Origin: Streptomyces sporangiiformans
GTDB lineage: Bacteria; Actinomycetota; Actinomycetes; Streptomycetales; Streptomycetaceae
Length of the DNA stretch: 35,397 nt
Assembly: GCF_005768555.2 (NCBI RefSeq)
Contig: NZ_VCHX02000177.1
Coordinates: 61,378 to 96,774, forward strand
Direction of reading: 5' to 3'
Positions within the stretch are counted from its first letter, which is position 1. Every line of letters begins with the position of its first letter. Shown in pieces: positions 1 through 8,021 of this stretch. The notes beneath the pieces are model-generated. The model ran no database searches. It saw only the letters and a list, made by a program, of their open reading frames with translations, and was not told where the DNA came from. The translations under genes and the position numbers were made by a program.

Positions 1-1
1 G

Positions 2-202
2 TACGGCTACTTGCGCGGCCATGACGAAGTCGCCGTCGTGGAAGGGGACTTGGCCGAGGACCGCTTCCTTGCCGCGTACCGCTCCGGCGACCGGATCACC
101 GCAGCCCTCGCGGTCGGCATGCCGGCCAAGGTCGTCCGGCAATGGCGGCAGGTCATCGCCGTCCGCGCCGCCTGGCACGACGCCGTGCCGAATCGGCCGT
201 AG
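2..202 (+). CDS. Ferredoxin/NAD(P)H-type FAD reductase, C-terminal end (partial at window edge)
   Basis: The first 66 residues read in frame from base 2 end at a TAG at 200-202. They match the end of the Reductase_C domain of FAD-dependent ferredoxin reductases, which pass electrons from NAD(P)H to ferredoxin for P450s or dioxygenases. Visible landmarks are YGYLRGHDEVAVVEGD and a closing W-R-Q-V. A second, paralogous copy of the same tail lies at 1624-1947 (YGYLRGDEQVAVVESD). The N-terminal FAD and NAD domains would lie outside the window, so an intact gene cannot be told from a fragment. A C-terminal MFS scrap follows, the same order as in the second copy. Confidence 0.6.
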   Translation, partial: YGYLRGHDEVAVVEGDLAEDRFLAAYRSGDRITAALAVGMPAKVVRQWRQVIAVRAAWHDAVPNRP

Positions 203-223
203 GCGACACGCGTGTACGCGACG

Positions 224-260
224 CAGGGCTGAGGAGCCCCGTAAGGCGCGCCCAGCCCTG
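224..260 (+). terminator. Hairpin after the reductase 3' end
   Basis: CAGGGCTG (224-231) and CAGCCCTG (253-260) form an 8-bp perfect inverted repeat about 20 bases after the reductase stop codon, with a GC-rich loop. It has no U tract, which is usual for actinomycete terminators. Terminator function is inferred from position. Confidence 0.4.
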
Positions 261-303
261 TGACCGCCACAAGCTCCCCTTTTCTGTATCGCCGTTCCCA
301 CAG

Positions 304-625
304 GCTCCAGCCGTGCCCGTGCCCGTGTCCGGGACCGCCGCCACGGTCGGTCTCAACACCCTCATGCGGTCCATCGGCACCTCCCTCTCCAGCGCCGTGG
401 CAGGCGTGATCCTCGCCCACCACACCATCGACTTCGACGGCGTTACGCTGCCGCCCCGGAACGGCCTGCGCACGTCCTGGCGATCGGCGGATACCGCCGT
501 CGTCTCCCTGGCCTGCGCGCCCTTCATCCCCCGCCGGCGGTCGGACGCCAACTCCGCGGAAGCACCCGCGCCGGCGGGCACGGCCGCGGGAAAGCCCGCC
601 ACTGACGCCGAGCAGGGGCCACGGA
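304..625 (+). pseudogene. MFS exporter, C-terminal remnant
   Basis: This stretch translates to the last 100 or so residues of a DHA2-type MFS exporter. It aligns with residues about 395-490 of the intact exporter at 2091-3563: LNTLMRSIGTSLSSAVAGVI against LNALMRSIGTTVSSAVAGLI, then the shared FIPRRR/LIPRRP end. The first three quarters of the transporter, including all N-terminal helices, are missing, and part of the last helix is garbled. The original stop is lost, so the frame runs open into the DedA gene at 724. The DedA gene has its own ribosome binding site, so a fusion protein is not expected. It is read as one half of a duplicated reductase-MFS pair that has decayed. Confidence 0.65.
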
Positions 626-723
626 GCAGCGGCTCTCGTTCCAGCACCCTCACACACCCCTGCTTCCAGCACACTCACCGTCCATCAACGCACATTGCTG
701 CCGAAATCTCCCGGAGGAAACAC

Positions 724-1404
724 ATGATGCTGTACCTCGCCCAGACCACCGGCGAACCGACAGGGGGCCTGGCCGGGTGGGCCATCGATGTGATCGACGC
801 ACTCGGCGGGCTGGGGATCGCGTTGCTCACCGTCCTGGACAGCGTGCTTTTCGGGGCCCTCCCCATCGACGTGCTGCTGCCGCTGATCGGGTACACCGCC
901 AGCCAGGGCGCCATCAACATCGGCGTCGCCATCGTCTGCGCCGCCGCGGGAGTGGTCGTGGGCAGTCTCGTCCAGTACACGCTCGGCGCCCGGCTCGGCC
1001 GTGACCGCGCGCGAGCGCTGCTGGTGAAGCTCCCGGGCATCAAGCCGGAAAGCGTCGACCGCGCCGAGGCATGGTTCGCCCGGCACAGCACCAAGGCAGT
1101 GTTGTTCGGCCGGATGCTGCCCGTCGTCCGTCCCCTCATCTCCATACCGGCCGGAGTCGAGCGGATGGCGCTGCCGAAGTTCGTGGTCCTCACCGCGATT
1201 GGCAGCCTGATATGGAACGGCATGCTGCTGGGCTCCGGATACCTGCTCGGCGAGAACTGGCACCAGGTGGTCGACATCATGGGTTATGTCCCGTATGCCC
1301 TCTTCGGCGCCCTCGCCGTGGGTGTCCCCCTCTTCCTCAGGCGCCGCAACCGACGACGGAAGAACGCAGCGACCGCGATCGTCGAAACGAACACATCCGG
1401 GTGA
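724..1404 (+). CDS. DedA-family (SNARE-associated) membrane protein
   Basis: A 226-residue polytopic membrane protein of the DedA/VTT family (undecaprenyl-phosphate and phospholipid transport, membrane homeostasis). The family signature is clear around residues 130-150: FGRMLPVVRPLISIPAGVER, with the conserved F/G-R and G-x-x-R/M features, followed by two C-terminal hydrophobic segments and a basic tail. ATG 724 is chosen because a GGAGGAAA ribosome binding site lies just upstream (711-718); the reading frame stays open further upstream only because an MFS remnant runs into it. A second DedA of the same length lies at 14700-15380 but is clearly divergent. A structured inverted repeat follows about 80 bases after the stop. 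The exact substrate is unknown. Confidence 0.85.
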   Translation: MMLYLAQTTGEPTGGLAGWAIDVIDALGGLGIALLTVLDSVLFGALPIDVLLPLIGYTASQGAINIGVAIVCAAAGVVVGSLVQYTLGARLGRDRARALLVKLPGIKPESVDRAEAWFARHSTKAVLFGRMLPVVRPLISIPAGVERMALPKFVVLTAIGSLIWNGMLLGSGYLLGENWHQVVDIMGYVPYALFGALAVGVPLFLRRRNRRRKNAATAIVETNTSG

Positions 1405-1482
1405 GGTGGCCTTGGGGAGGAGGCACACGCCCTCAGCCGACCGCGGTTCATGGTCCGCAGGGGCGCGCAAAGACTACAACTG

Positions 1483-1529
1483 CCTTGCTCAGTGGTGTGA
1501 CACGAAGTCGCACCACATAAGAAGCAAGG
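1483..1529 (+). other. Nested stem-loop downstream of DedA
   Basis: An outer 7-bp stem pairs CCTTGCT (1483-1489) with AGCAAGG (1523-1529). An inner 10-bp stem pairs GTGGTGTGAC (1492-1501) with GTCGCACCAC (1507-1516), with one G-T wobble, and closes on an ACGAA loop. The surrounding 60 bases are AT-richer than their neighbours. It could be the DedA terminator, a cis-acting RNA, or part of a lost mobile element end. No known RNA family was recognised. Confidence 0.4.
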
Positions 1530-1623
1530 ACCGCCACGTGAAGGCGGCATCGATCGGCTGAAGTTCGGGCCGGAGTCCAGGACCCGTCCCCGCGGTCGCA
1601 TGCTTCGCCGGTAACGGCAGTGT

Positions 1624-1947
1624 GTGAAGCCGAGCGTTCAGGCGAAGAGCGCCACGGCCATCGCCGCGGCCCGCAGCCTGCTCCGCCCCGAGGCCCGCAA
1701 GCAGTTCGCGCCGGTGCCCTACTTCTGGTTCGACCAGTACGACATGAGGATCCAGGCGTACGGATATCTGCGCGGCGACGAGCAAGTGGCCGTCGTGGAA
1801 AGCGACGTGACCGAGCGCCGGTTCGTGGCCGCGTACCGCACCGGCGAGACGGTGACCGGAGTCCTCGCCGTCGGCGTGCCGCCCAGGACCATCCGCCCGT
1901 GGCGCCAGGCCATCGCCACCCACACCCCTGGCACGACGCACTGGCGA
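1624..1947 (+). pseudogene. Ferredoxin reductase, C-terminal remnant (second copy)
   Basis: From GTG 1624 the frame encodes the end of the NAD domain and most of a Reductase_C domain, with the family motif PVPYFWFDQYDMRIQAYG and RRFVAAYRTGE. The FAD- and NAD-binding cores are absent. By comparison with the copy at 2-202, a frameshift occurs near 1925-1930: the homologous tail (WHDA...) continues in a neighbouring frame while the open frame drifts into unrelated sequence. It therefore cannot make a working reductase. It sits just before the intact MFS exporter, mirroring the reductase-MFS order at 2-625. What remains between 1948 and 2090 is spacer leading to the MFS ribosome binding site. Confidence 0.65.
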
Positions 1948-2090
1948 CCAACGCGCTCCAGGCCGACGCACACGGGCCACGGCCCGAAGGAGGACCCCCA
2001 CCTGCTCCTCCAACTTCCCGACCGTTCCGACGTCACCCCAGCCCGCCGCGGCCGCTCTCAGCCCAGCACCAGACACACGGAGGCCCACCC

Positions 2091-3563
2091 ATGTCCAGAA
2101 CGCACCCGCCGGTCGCCCAGGCACAGAATTCCCTGCCACCGCGGCTGGGCGCCATGGTGGCGGCCCTCACCCTCACCGGAATCGTTGGCGCGTTGACGCA
2201 GACCCTGGTGATCCCGATCGTTCCCCTCCTGCCCCAACTGCTGGACGCCAAGGCTTCGGACACCGCCTGGGCCGTCACGGCCACGCTGCTGTGCGGCGCA
2301 GTCTCCACCCCCGTGGCGGGCCGGCTCGGCGACATGTACGGCAAGCGGCGCATGCTCCTGCTCGGCATCTGCCTGATGCTGGTGGGCTTGGTGATCTGCG
2401 CGCTGAGCGACTCCCTCGCTCCGATGGTCGTCGGCCGGGCATTGCAAGGCCTGGCGGCGGGCGTGGTCCCGCTGGGCGTGAGCATCATGCGTGAGGTACT
2501 GCCCGCCGAGAAACTGCCCGCGGCGACGGCGTCGATGTTCGGCTCCCTCGGCGTCGGCGCCGCCCTGGGCCTGCCCGTCTCCGCGGTCATAGTCGACAAC
2601 TTCGACTGGCACGTACTGTTCTGGGTCTCCGCGGTCCTCAGCGCCGTCTCCGCCGGACTCGTCGTCCTGCTGGTGCCCGAGTCGAGTGAACGTACGGGCG
2701 GGCGCTTCGATCTGACGGGGGCGGCCGGCATGGCACTGGGCCTGGTCTGCCTGCTGCTCGCGGTCTCCAAGGGCCAGGACTGGGGATGGGGAAGCGGCAC
2801 GGTCCTCTCCCTGTTCGCCGTGGCCGTGATCGTGCTGCCGCTGTGGGGCTGGTTCCAACTGCGCACTCCGAAGCCCTTGGTGGACCTGCGCACCACCGCA
2901 CGACCGCAGGTACTGCTCACCAACCTCGCCGCGCTGGCGCTGGGCCTCGCCCTGTTCTCGATGAACATGGCGCTGCCGCAACTGCTCCAGATGCCTGAGG
3001 CCACCGGCTACGGTCTGGGCAAGTCCCTGATCGCCACCGGCCTGGTCATGGCTCCGCAGGGTCTGACGATGATGGCGGTCTCTCCGTACGGAGCGCGCAT
3101 CACCAAGAGCAAGGGGCCGAAGGTGACCCTCATGATCGGGTCCGCGATCGTGGCAGCGGGCTACATCATCACCATGGTGATGATGTCCGGGGTCTGGCAG
3201 GTCCTGGTCGCCTCCTGCATCGTGGCGACCGGAGTGGGCTTCGCCTACGGCGCGTTGCCCGCGCTGATCATGGAAGCCGTGCCTGTGTCCGAGACCGCCG
3301 CCGCCAACGGCCTCAACGCGCTCATGCGTTCCATCGGCACGACCGTTTCCAGCGCCGTCGCCGGCCTGATCCTGGCCCACATGACCACCGACTTCCACAG
3401 CGTGCACATCCCGACGGAGAACGGCCTGCGGGCCGTGCTGGCCCTGGGCGTCGGCGCCGGTGTCCTCTCTTTCGCCTTCGCGAGCCTCATCCCCCGTAGA
3501 CCCCCGATAGAGGTCCCCGCCCCGGTGGAGTCAGCCGCCGTGAAGACCGCGGGTGCGGAGTAG
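2091..3563 (+). CDS. MFS drug:H+ antiporter (DHA2-type, 14-helix)
   Basis: A 490-residue exporter of the major facilitator superfamily, DHA2 type, expected in the cytoplasmic membrane and driven by the proton gradient. Motif A (GRLGDMYGKRRM, near residues 78-89) sits in the loop after helix 2, and the alternating hydrophobic segments are enough for about 14 helices. The length is typical for the family. ATG 2091 is chosen for the GGAGG at 2079-2083; upstream sequence in the same frame is spacer and a reductase remnant in another frame. A strong hairpin follows the stop. Substrates are unknown; multidrug or metabolite efflux is the usual role. A C-terminal scrap of a close paralogue lies at 304-625. 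Confidence 0.88.
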   Translation: MSRTHPPVAQAQNSLPPRLGAMVAALTLTGIVGALTQTLVIPIVPLLPQLLDAKASDTAWAVTATLLCGAVSTPVAGRLGDMYGKRRMLLLGICLMLVGLVICALSDSLAPMVVGRALQGLAAGVVPLGVSIMREVLPAEKLPAATASMFGSLGVGAALGLPVSAVIVDNFDWHVLFWVSAVLSAVSAGLVVLLVPESSERTGGRFDLTGAAGMALGLVCLLLAVSKGQDWGWGSGTVLSLFAVAVIVLPLWGWFQLRTPKPLVDLRTTARPQVLLTNLAALALGLALFSMNMALPQLLQMPEATGYGLGKSLIATGLVMAPQGLTMMAVSPYGARITKSKGPKVTLMIGSAIVAAGYIITMVMMSGVWQVLVASCIVATGVGFAYGALPALIMEAVPVSETAAANGLNALMRSIGTTVSSAVAGLILAHMTTDFHSVHIPTENGLRAVLALGVGAGVLSFAFASLIPRRPPIEVPAPVESAAVKTAGAE

Positions 3564-3598
3564 GACGCCGCTTCCAGCAAGTAGGAAGCTGCATATTC

Positions 3599-3644
3599 GG
3601 TGCCCACACGCCTGCACACCGTGCTCCGTGGGCGTGTGGGCACC
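3599..3644. terminator. Strong bidirectional terminator
   Basis: GGTGCCCACACGCC (3599-3612) and GGCGTGTGGGCACC (3631-3644) are a perfect 14-bp inverted repeat, with a small GCAC/GTGC hairpin inside the loop. It lies 36 bases after the MFS stop and 63 bases before the stop of the convergent esterase, so it probably ends both transcripts. Confidence 0.8.
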
Positions 3645-3706
3645 GCTTTCATGTTCGGCGCGCACCGGTGCCTTCACTTCTGGTCCGCTCTCTATGTGCT
3701 CACTGG

Positions 3707-4651
3707 TCATAGTCCCTTGAGAACGCGAACGCGGTCGGCCTTCATGCGCCGGGCGACGGCGGTGTCGAAGGCGATGGCTTCGAAGGCGTGCGGGATGGAG
3801 GGGTGGACGTGGAGTTCGGTGCTGACTCCCGCTGCTGCGGTCCGCCGCGCGTAGTCGATGTCCTCGTCCCGGAGGATGTCGAGTTCGAGGGCCTCCATGT
3901 AGAGCGGAGGCATGCCCGTGGCATCCTTCAACCGTGCCGGCGCCGCATAGGGTGACACGTCGGGGCCGCCGCACGCGGGGCCGAGCAGTGCCTGCCATGC
4001 GGTCGCGTTGTCCTCGTAGCTCCAGGTGGCCAGTCCAGCGAGTGCTGGGTCAGGAGTTGTGGTGCGGTCATCCAGCATGGGGTAGAGCAGGATCTGCTTG
4101 GCGATCGCCGGGCCACTCCGGTCACGTGCCAGCAAGGCCAGGCCGGCCGCCATCCCGCCGCCGCCACTGTCCCCCATGACCGCGATGCGTGCCGGGTCGA
4201 CACCGAGTTCCCCGGCGTGTTCCGTCAGCCAGGTCAATCCGGCGTAAGCGTCTTCGACGGGGGTGGGGTGAGGGTACTCGGGGGCGAGGCGGTATTCCAC
4301 CGACAGGAACGGGACACCGCTGGACGACACATAACGGGACACGGTTCCGTCGTAGAGCGAGACGCTGCTGAGTATCATGCCGCCGCCGTGAAGGAAGAGC
4401 ACGGCGGCCCCGGGCTGCGCGCCTTCCTTGACATACCACCGCAGCAGCAACTTGGCACCGTCACCCGCTGTGGTCTCGAAGTCCTTGACCACCACATCGT
4501 CCGGTCTGGGCTGCGCAGCGTCGATCATGGCGTGAACGGGTTCCATCGTGCTGCGACGTGTCGCGACATCCCCGACGGGCCTGTGGACAGAGGGGAATTC
4601 TCCCGGTGCGCCGAAGAATTCGATCACCTCGGGGGCCCAAGAAAATGACAT
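3707..4651 (-). CDS. Alpha/beta-hydrolase esterase, HSL (HGGG) family
   Basis: A 314-residue esterase of the hormone-sensitive-lipase family, which hydrolyses short- to medium-chain esters. The oxyanion-hole motif HGGG is at residues 88-91. The nucleophile elbow GDSGGG gives Ser162, the acid is probably Asp258 (LELDILRDED) and the base His288 (PSIPHAFE), so the triad is complete. There is no signal peptide, so a cytoplasmic enzyme is expected. ATG 4651 is chosen because an AAGG ribosome binding site precedes it and the upstream in-frame extension has no family similarity. The gene converges on the MFS exporter and shares its terminator. The aldo/keto reductase upstream is on the same strand but 323 bases away. 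Substrate unknown. Confidence 0.88.
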   Translation of the reverse strand: MSFSWAPEVIEFFGAPGEFPSVHRPVGDVATRRSTMEPVHAMIDAAQPRPDDVVVKDFETTAGDGAKLLLRWYVKEGAQPGAAVLFLHGGGMILSSVSLYDGTVSRYVSSSGVPFLSVEYRLAPEYPHPTPVEDAYAGLTWLTEHAGELGVDPARIAVMGDSGGGGMAAGLALLARDRSGPAIAKQILLYPMLDDRTTTPDPALAGLATWSYEDNATAWQALLGPACGGPDVSPYAAPARLKDATGMPPLYMEALELDILRDEDIDYARRTAAAGVSTELHVHPSIPHAFEAIAFDTAVARRMKADRVRVLKGL

Positions 4652-4974
4652 GTTTGCGCCTTGCTTTGTGAGTGGTGCTGGAGGTTCGTCGCGCACGCCG
4701 TGTCTCAGCACTTGCCTGCTGTGTTGACGACTCTTCGTTGGCACGACCCACCAGCGATCATGTTTTCCGGAGTACGGGTAACTCGAAAAGCCAGGGCTCG
4801 TCCACCGTGCCCTTACGGCAGCGGACCACCATGGTCGCGAAACGGTTGACAAGGGCGGCGGCCCGCAAGCTGATCAGTGCCCTGGTTGGTTCCTGACCCC
4901 CATGCTCGGTGGAGAACGGGAGCCTCTGGTCCGGGCGGGCCTCGCGGTCGACTGGTGCGAGCCCCTGTCGCCGA
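4652..4974. other. Intergenic spacer between esterase and aldo/keto reductase
   Basis: A 323-base gap upstream of the esterase. I see the esterase ribosome binding site next to its start but no recognisable gene, strong hairpin or repeat. It is likely to hold the esterase promoter, which I could not place. Confidence 0.4.
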
Positions 4975-5985
4975 TTACTGCCAGGCCGGCATCACCCCCG
5001 CCGGGTAGCGGGAGCCGGCCGATCCGTGCGGCAGGATCTCCTGGATGCGGGCGAGGTCCTCGGACGTGAGCGTGACCTGCGCGGCGGCCACGTTCTCTTC
5101 CAGACGCCGCGGGCTGCGGGTGCCCGGGATGGGCACGATGTCGTCGCCCTGTGCGAGCAGCCAGGCCAGCGCCAGCTGGGTGACCGAGATGCCTTTGCTC
5201 TCCGCCAGCGTGGTGAGCTCGCGGACCGCGGCAAGGTTCTTCTCATAGTTGCCGGGCTGCCAGCGGTCGTCCTTGCCGCGCATGTCGTAGGCGGAGTAGT
5301 CGTCGGCCGGCTTGACGGCGCCGGTGAGGAAGCCGCGGCCCAGCGGAGAATAGGGCACGAAGCCGATGCCCAGTTCCCGGACGACCGGCAGGACGTCGGC
5401 CTCCACTGCTCGCTCGAACACCGAGTACTCGGTCTGGAGCGCGGAGACCGGGTGGACGGCGTGGGCGCGGCGGATGGTTTCGGGGCCGGCCTCGCTCAGG
5501 CCGAAGTAGCGGACCTTGCCTTCGGCGATCAGCTCGCCGACCGTACCCGCCACGTCCTCGATGGGGACGTCCGGGTCGACGCGGTGCTGGTACAGCACGT
5601 CGATGTGGTCGGTACCCAGGTGGCGCAAGCTGTTCTCGGTGACCTCGCGGATGTGCTCGGGGCGGCTGTCCAGGGCAGCTCCGATCCTGGCCGGATCGGA
5701 GAGGTCGAAACCGAACTTGGTCGCGATCAGAATGTCGTCGCGGAAGCTCTTCACGGCGCGCCCGAGGAGCTGCTCGTTGCTGCCGGTGCCCAAGCCGTAC
5801 AGCTCTGCCGTGTCGAAGAGGGTGACCCCGAGTTCGTGGGCCCGGGTGATGGTGGCGATGCTGCTCTGATCGTCCGAAGCCCCGTAGGCCATGGTCATGC
5901 CCATCGTGCCCAGACCAATCGTCCCGGCCTTGAGGCCCTGGCCGCCGAGGACGCGCAGGGGCAGGTTCGTGGTGTGCTGTGCCAT
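4975..5985 (-). CDS. Aldo/keto reductase
   Basis: A 336-residue NADPH-dependent oxidoreductase with the AKR (beta/alpha)8 barrel, of the YakC/AKR13-like bacterial group. The catalytic tetrad is visible as Asp58, Tyr63 (FDTAELYG), Lys90 (ATKFG) and His134 (LYQHRVD). The C-terminal cofactor region has the usual PIPGTRSPRRLEENV stretch. ATG 5985 (MAQHTTNLPLRVLGG) matches the usual family N-terminus; the in-frame extension upstream looks like promoter sequence. It is divergent from an AraC-type regulator only 86 bases away, a common pairing in which the regulator controls the reductase. The likely role is aldehyde or ketone reduction or detoxification; the substrate is not predictable. Confidence 0.9.
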   Translation of the reverse strand: MAQHTTNLPLRVLGGQGLKAGTIGLGTMGMTMAYGASDDQSSIATITRAHELGVTLFDTAELYGLGTGSNEQLLGRAVKSFRDDILIATKFGFDLSDPARIGAALDSRPEHIREVTENSLRHLGTDHIDVLYQHRVDPDVPIEDVAGTVGELIAEGKVRYFGLSEAGPETIRRAHAVHPVSALQTEYSVFERAVEADVLPVVRELGIGFVPYSPLGRGFLTGAVKPADDYSAYDMRGKDDRWQPGNYEKNLAAVRELTTLAESKGISVTQLALAWLLAQGDDIVPIPGTRSPRRLEENVAAAQVTLTSEDLARIQEILPHGSAGSRYPAGVMPAWQ

Positions 5986-6071
5986 GCCCCCAACGCTAGG
6001 GACACGGCACCCGCAGGTCATGGGGCATCGATCGCATAGAATTGCCTGATCCTCTCAGCGAAGGAGGCGTC
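5986..6071. promoter_or_regulatory. Divergent AKR / AraC promoter region
   Basis: The 86 bases between the two start codons must carry both promoters. They include the self-complementary ATCGAT within GGCATCGATCGC (about 6024-6035) and an AAGGAGG ribosome binding site (6061-6067) for the regulator. No clear -35/-10 pair was seen. Confidence 0.4.
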
Positions 6072-6968
6072 GTGCTCGACCGACTCGCTGCGGCAATCGT
6101 CCGGCACTGCGTGGGACTGGGTTCGGAGACCGCTGTGCCCCGGCTCTTCCTGGCCGCGGTCGAAGAGCCCATCGAGCCCATCGACGTGCTGTACGAACCG
6201 ATGATCTGCTTCGTCGCCAGCGGCGTGAAACGCACCACCGCGGGAGAACTCAAACAGGTGGCGCAACCCGGCGAGATGCACCTCACCACGATCGACCTGC
6301 CCGTCACCATCGAGCTGGACCAGGTGCCCTACCGGGCCGCCGTCATGCAACCCGACGACCAGGCGCTCACCGAGCTGCTCGTCGAGCTGGACGAGAGCGG
6401 TCAGACCGCCCCGTTGACCGCCGGTGGGCAGCTCCACGCGCCGATGACACCGGAACTCGTCGACGCGGTCACCCGCTGGGTCCAGCTCCTCGACACCCCC
6501 GAAGACATCCGCCCCCTCGCCACCCGGATCGAGAGCGAGATCCTGTACCGGCTGCTGCGCAGCTCCCTCGGCCCCGTCCTGCGCCAGTGGTCGCTGGCAG
6601 ACTCGGCTACGACCCGGGTGCGCAAAGTGGCCCGATGGATATGCGCGCACTACACCGAGCCGCTCAGCATCGACGCGATCGCCGCCGCTGCACACATGAG
6701 CCCCGCCAGCCTGCACCGGCACTTCAAAGCGGCCACCGGCATGAGCCCCCTCAAGTACCAGAAACACCTGCGGATGCAGGAGGCACGGCGGCGCCTACTC
6801 GCCGGCCACGCCACGGTGGCCCAGATCGCTCAGGCGGTCGGATACGTGAGCGCCACCCAGTTCAACCGCGAGTACCGCAGCGCCTACGGCCTCCCGCCGG
6901 GCCAGGACGCGGCCCGGCTACGCACTCGACACACCCACAATCGCACTGCCACACCATGGCGGGCATAG
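6072..6968 (+). CDS. AraC-family transcriptional regulator
   Basis: A 298-residue regulator with an AraC_N-type N-terminal domain (about residues 15-165) and a C-terminal double helix-turn-helix (about 190-285), including LSIDAIAAAAHMSPASLHRH, F-K-A-x-T-G-M-S-P and VAQIAQAVGYVSATQFNREY. GTG 6072 is chosen because AAGGAGG lies 4 bases upstream; a TTG 30 bases earlier in the same frame has no ribosome binding site. It is divergent from the aldo/keto reductase, and the family commonly controls an adjacent oxidoreductase, so that reductase is the likely target. The C-terminal tail after the second HTH is rich in Arg, His and Thr and probably disordered. Confidence 0.88.
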   Translation: MLDRLAAAIVRHCVGLGSETAVPRLFLAAVEEPIEPIDVLYEPMICFVASGVKRTTAGELKQVAQPGEMHLTTIDLPVTIELDQVPYRAAVMQPDDQALTELLVELDESGQTAPLTAGGQLHAPMTPELVDAVTRWVQLLDTPEDIRPLATRIESEILYRLLRSSLGPVLRQWSLADSATTRVRKVARWICAHYTEPLSIDAIAAAAHMSPASLHRHFKAATGMSPLKYQKHLRMQEARRRLLAGHATVAQIAQAVGYVSATQFNREYRSAYGLPPGQDAARLRTRHTHNRTATPWRA

Positions 6969-7031
6969 GTCCAGGACGTCAGTAGCTGTTGTCGTACCGA
7001 TCTTGGGGTTTGTCGGTGCGCCCGCAGCCTC

Positions 7032-7196
7032 GAGTACAACCCCGGCAGGGAGCCGGTCGCCAGCGACGGCTATGACGAACACGCCGCCGCCGTCACATCG
7101 ACCGCGGCCGTGCTCACCGGGGCCGGGTTCGGCACCCCGCTCTCGTCGCAGACCGAAATCGGCCACAAGCTCCCCTACGGCTACACGTCCGGTCAT
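7032..7196 (+). pseudogene. Unidentified coding remnant
   Basis: In the frame starting GAG 7032 almost every third position is G or C, and the translation is protein-like (REPVASDGYDEHAAAVTSTA, then TEIGHKLPYGYTSGH). It has no start codon or ribosome binding site and fades after about 55 codons. I do not recognise the family. It is probably a piece of a gene lost by rearrangement. The rest of 6969-7616 shows no feature I can support. Confidence 0.3.
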
Positions 7197-7616
7197 CCGC
7201 ATGCTCCGCGGCGCCTGCGGCCCGCCCGGCTACGGCAACGACCCCTGGGCTGCGCCAGGATGTGGCGCTGGCTGATGTCTGAAGCGAATCCTCGCGAACC
7301 TGCGGCAGGGTGGTTGCGCGCTCGCAGGGTGCCAAGCCACTCATTCACCCGACCTATCAGCTGATTGCAGTCCATGCTCCCGGAGGCTTGCTGCCCAGGC
7401 TGGGGGAAATGTCAGCTCTGTACTGGGGATCCCGTCGAACCTCTAGACAGAGCCTGCGTTGTTGACGCTTAATACGTCCGATGTACTTCGGCGAACACCC
7501 GCGATGTGTGGCCTCCTGTGTGTCGTGCCGTCCGAGGGTGAAGTCACTCCGTGCGGCCCTGGTGCCGAGGGAAGCACTGTTGCTGTCCTGCCAACAGCCA
7601 GGAGAAGACCTTGTCG

Positions 7617-8014
7617 GAGCCGATCACCCGCCGAAGGAGCGCTCGTCCCGTCACCAACGTCTCCTGGTTCGGCGACACCGCCGGCGTCGGCGGCGACCGC
7701 ACCTGGCAGGACAGCTTTCGGCCCCCGAGCGGTACCGCAACCCGCGATGGAACTAGCAGCCGGCACCGTTGACCCGCACGTCACCGCTCAACGCCGACTA
7801 CGTCCCCAACGACAGCCAGGTCGCCAACCCTGGGCGGACACCTTCCGCGTGGCGCCGCCCCACCAGAGTTCCAGCGGAGCACCGTCTCGCAGCCCCTGGC
7901 CAATCCGTTCTCCGGCGGGCGGCAGATGCCCCCGCCCGCACGCCCCGACACCCAGACCGGCCTCGCATGCCATCTGTACGTCGCCACCGCAAACAAAGCC
8001 ACCAACACACAGGA
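7617..8014 (+). pseudogene. Unidentified, frame-broken coding remnants upstream of fucosidase
   Basis: Three protein-like segments in different frames follow one another. The first has VTNVSWFGDTAGVGGDRTWQ (about 7660-7720), the second PLNADYVPNDSQVANPG (about 7777-7830), and the third runs from about 7866 to the TGA at 8012-8014 and contains PLANPFSGGRQMPPPARPDT. All have high GC at third positions. They look like one gene broken by several frameshifts, perhaps an exported protein once co-transcribed with the fucosidase. I cannot name the family. Its end lies next to the fucosidase ribosome binding site. Confidence 0.3.
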
Positions 8015-8021
8015 GTGAGCC

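Noticed and set aside
142..1404. An MFS-DedA fusion protein
   Set aside because: The frame is continuous, but DedA has its own GGAGG-type ribosome binding site at 711-718 and the MFS part is a truncated scrap with no start.
1483..1529. Integron attC site
   Set aside because: The paired stems lack the R'/R'' core sequences and no integrase is nearby.
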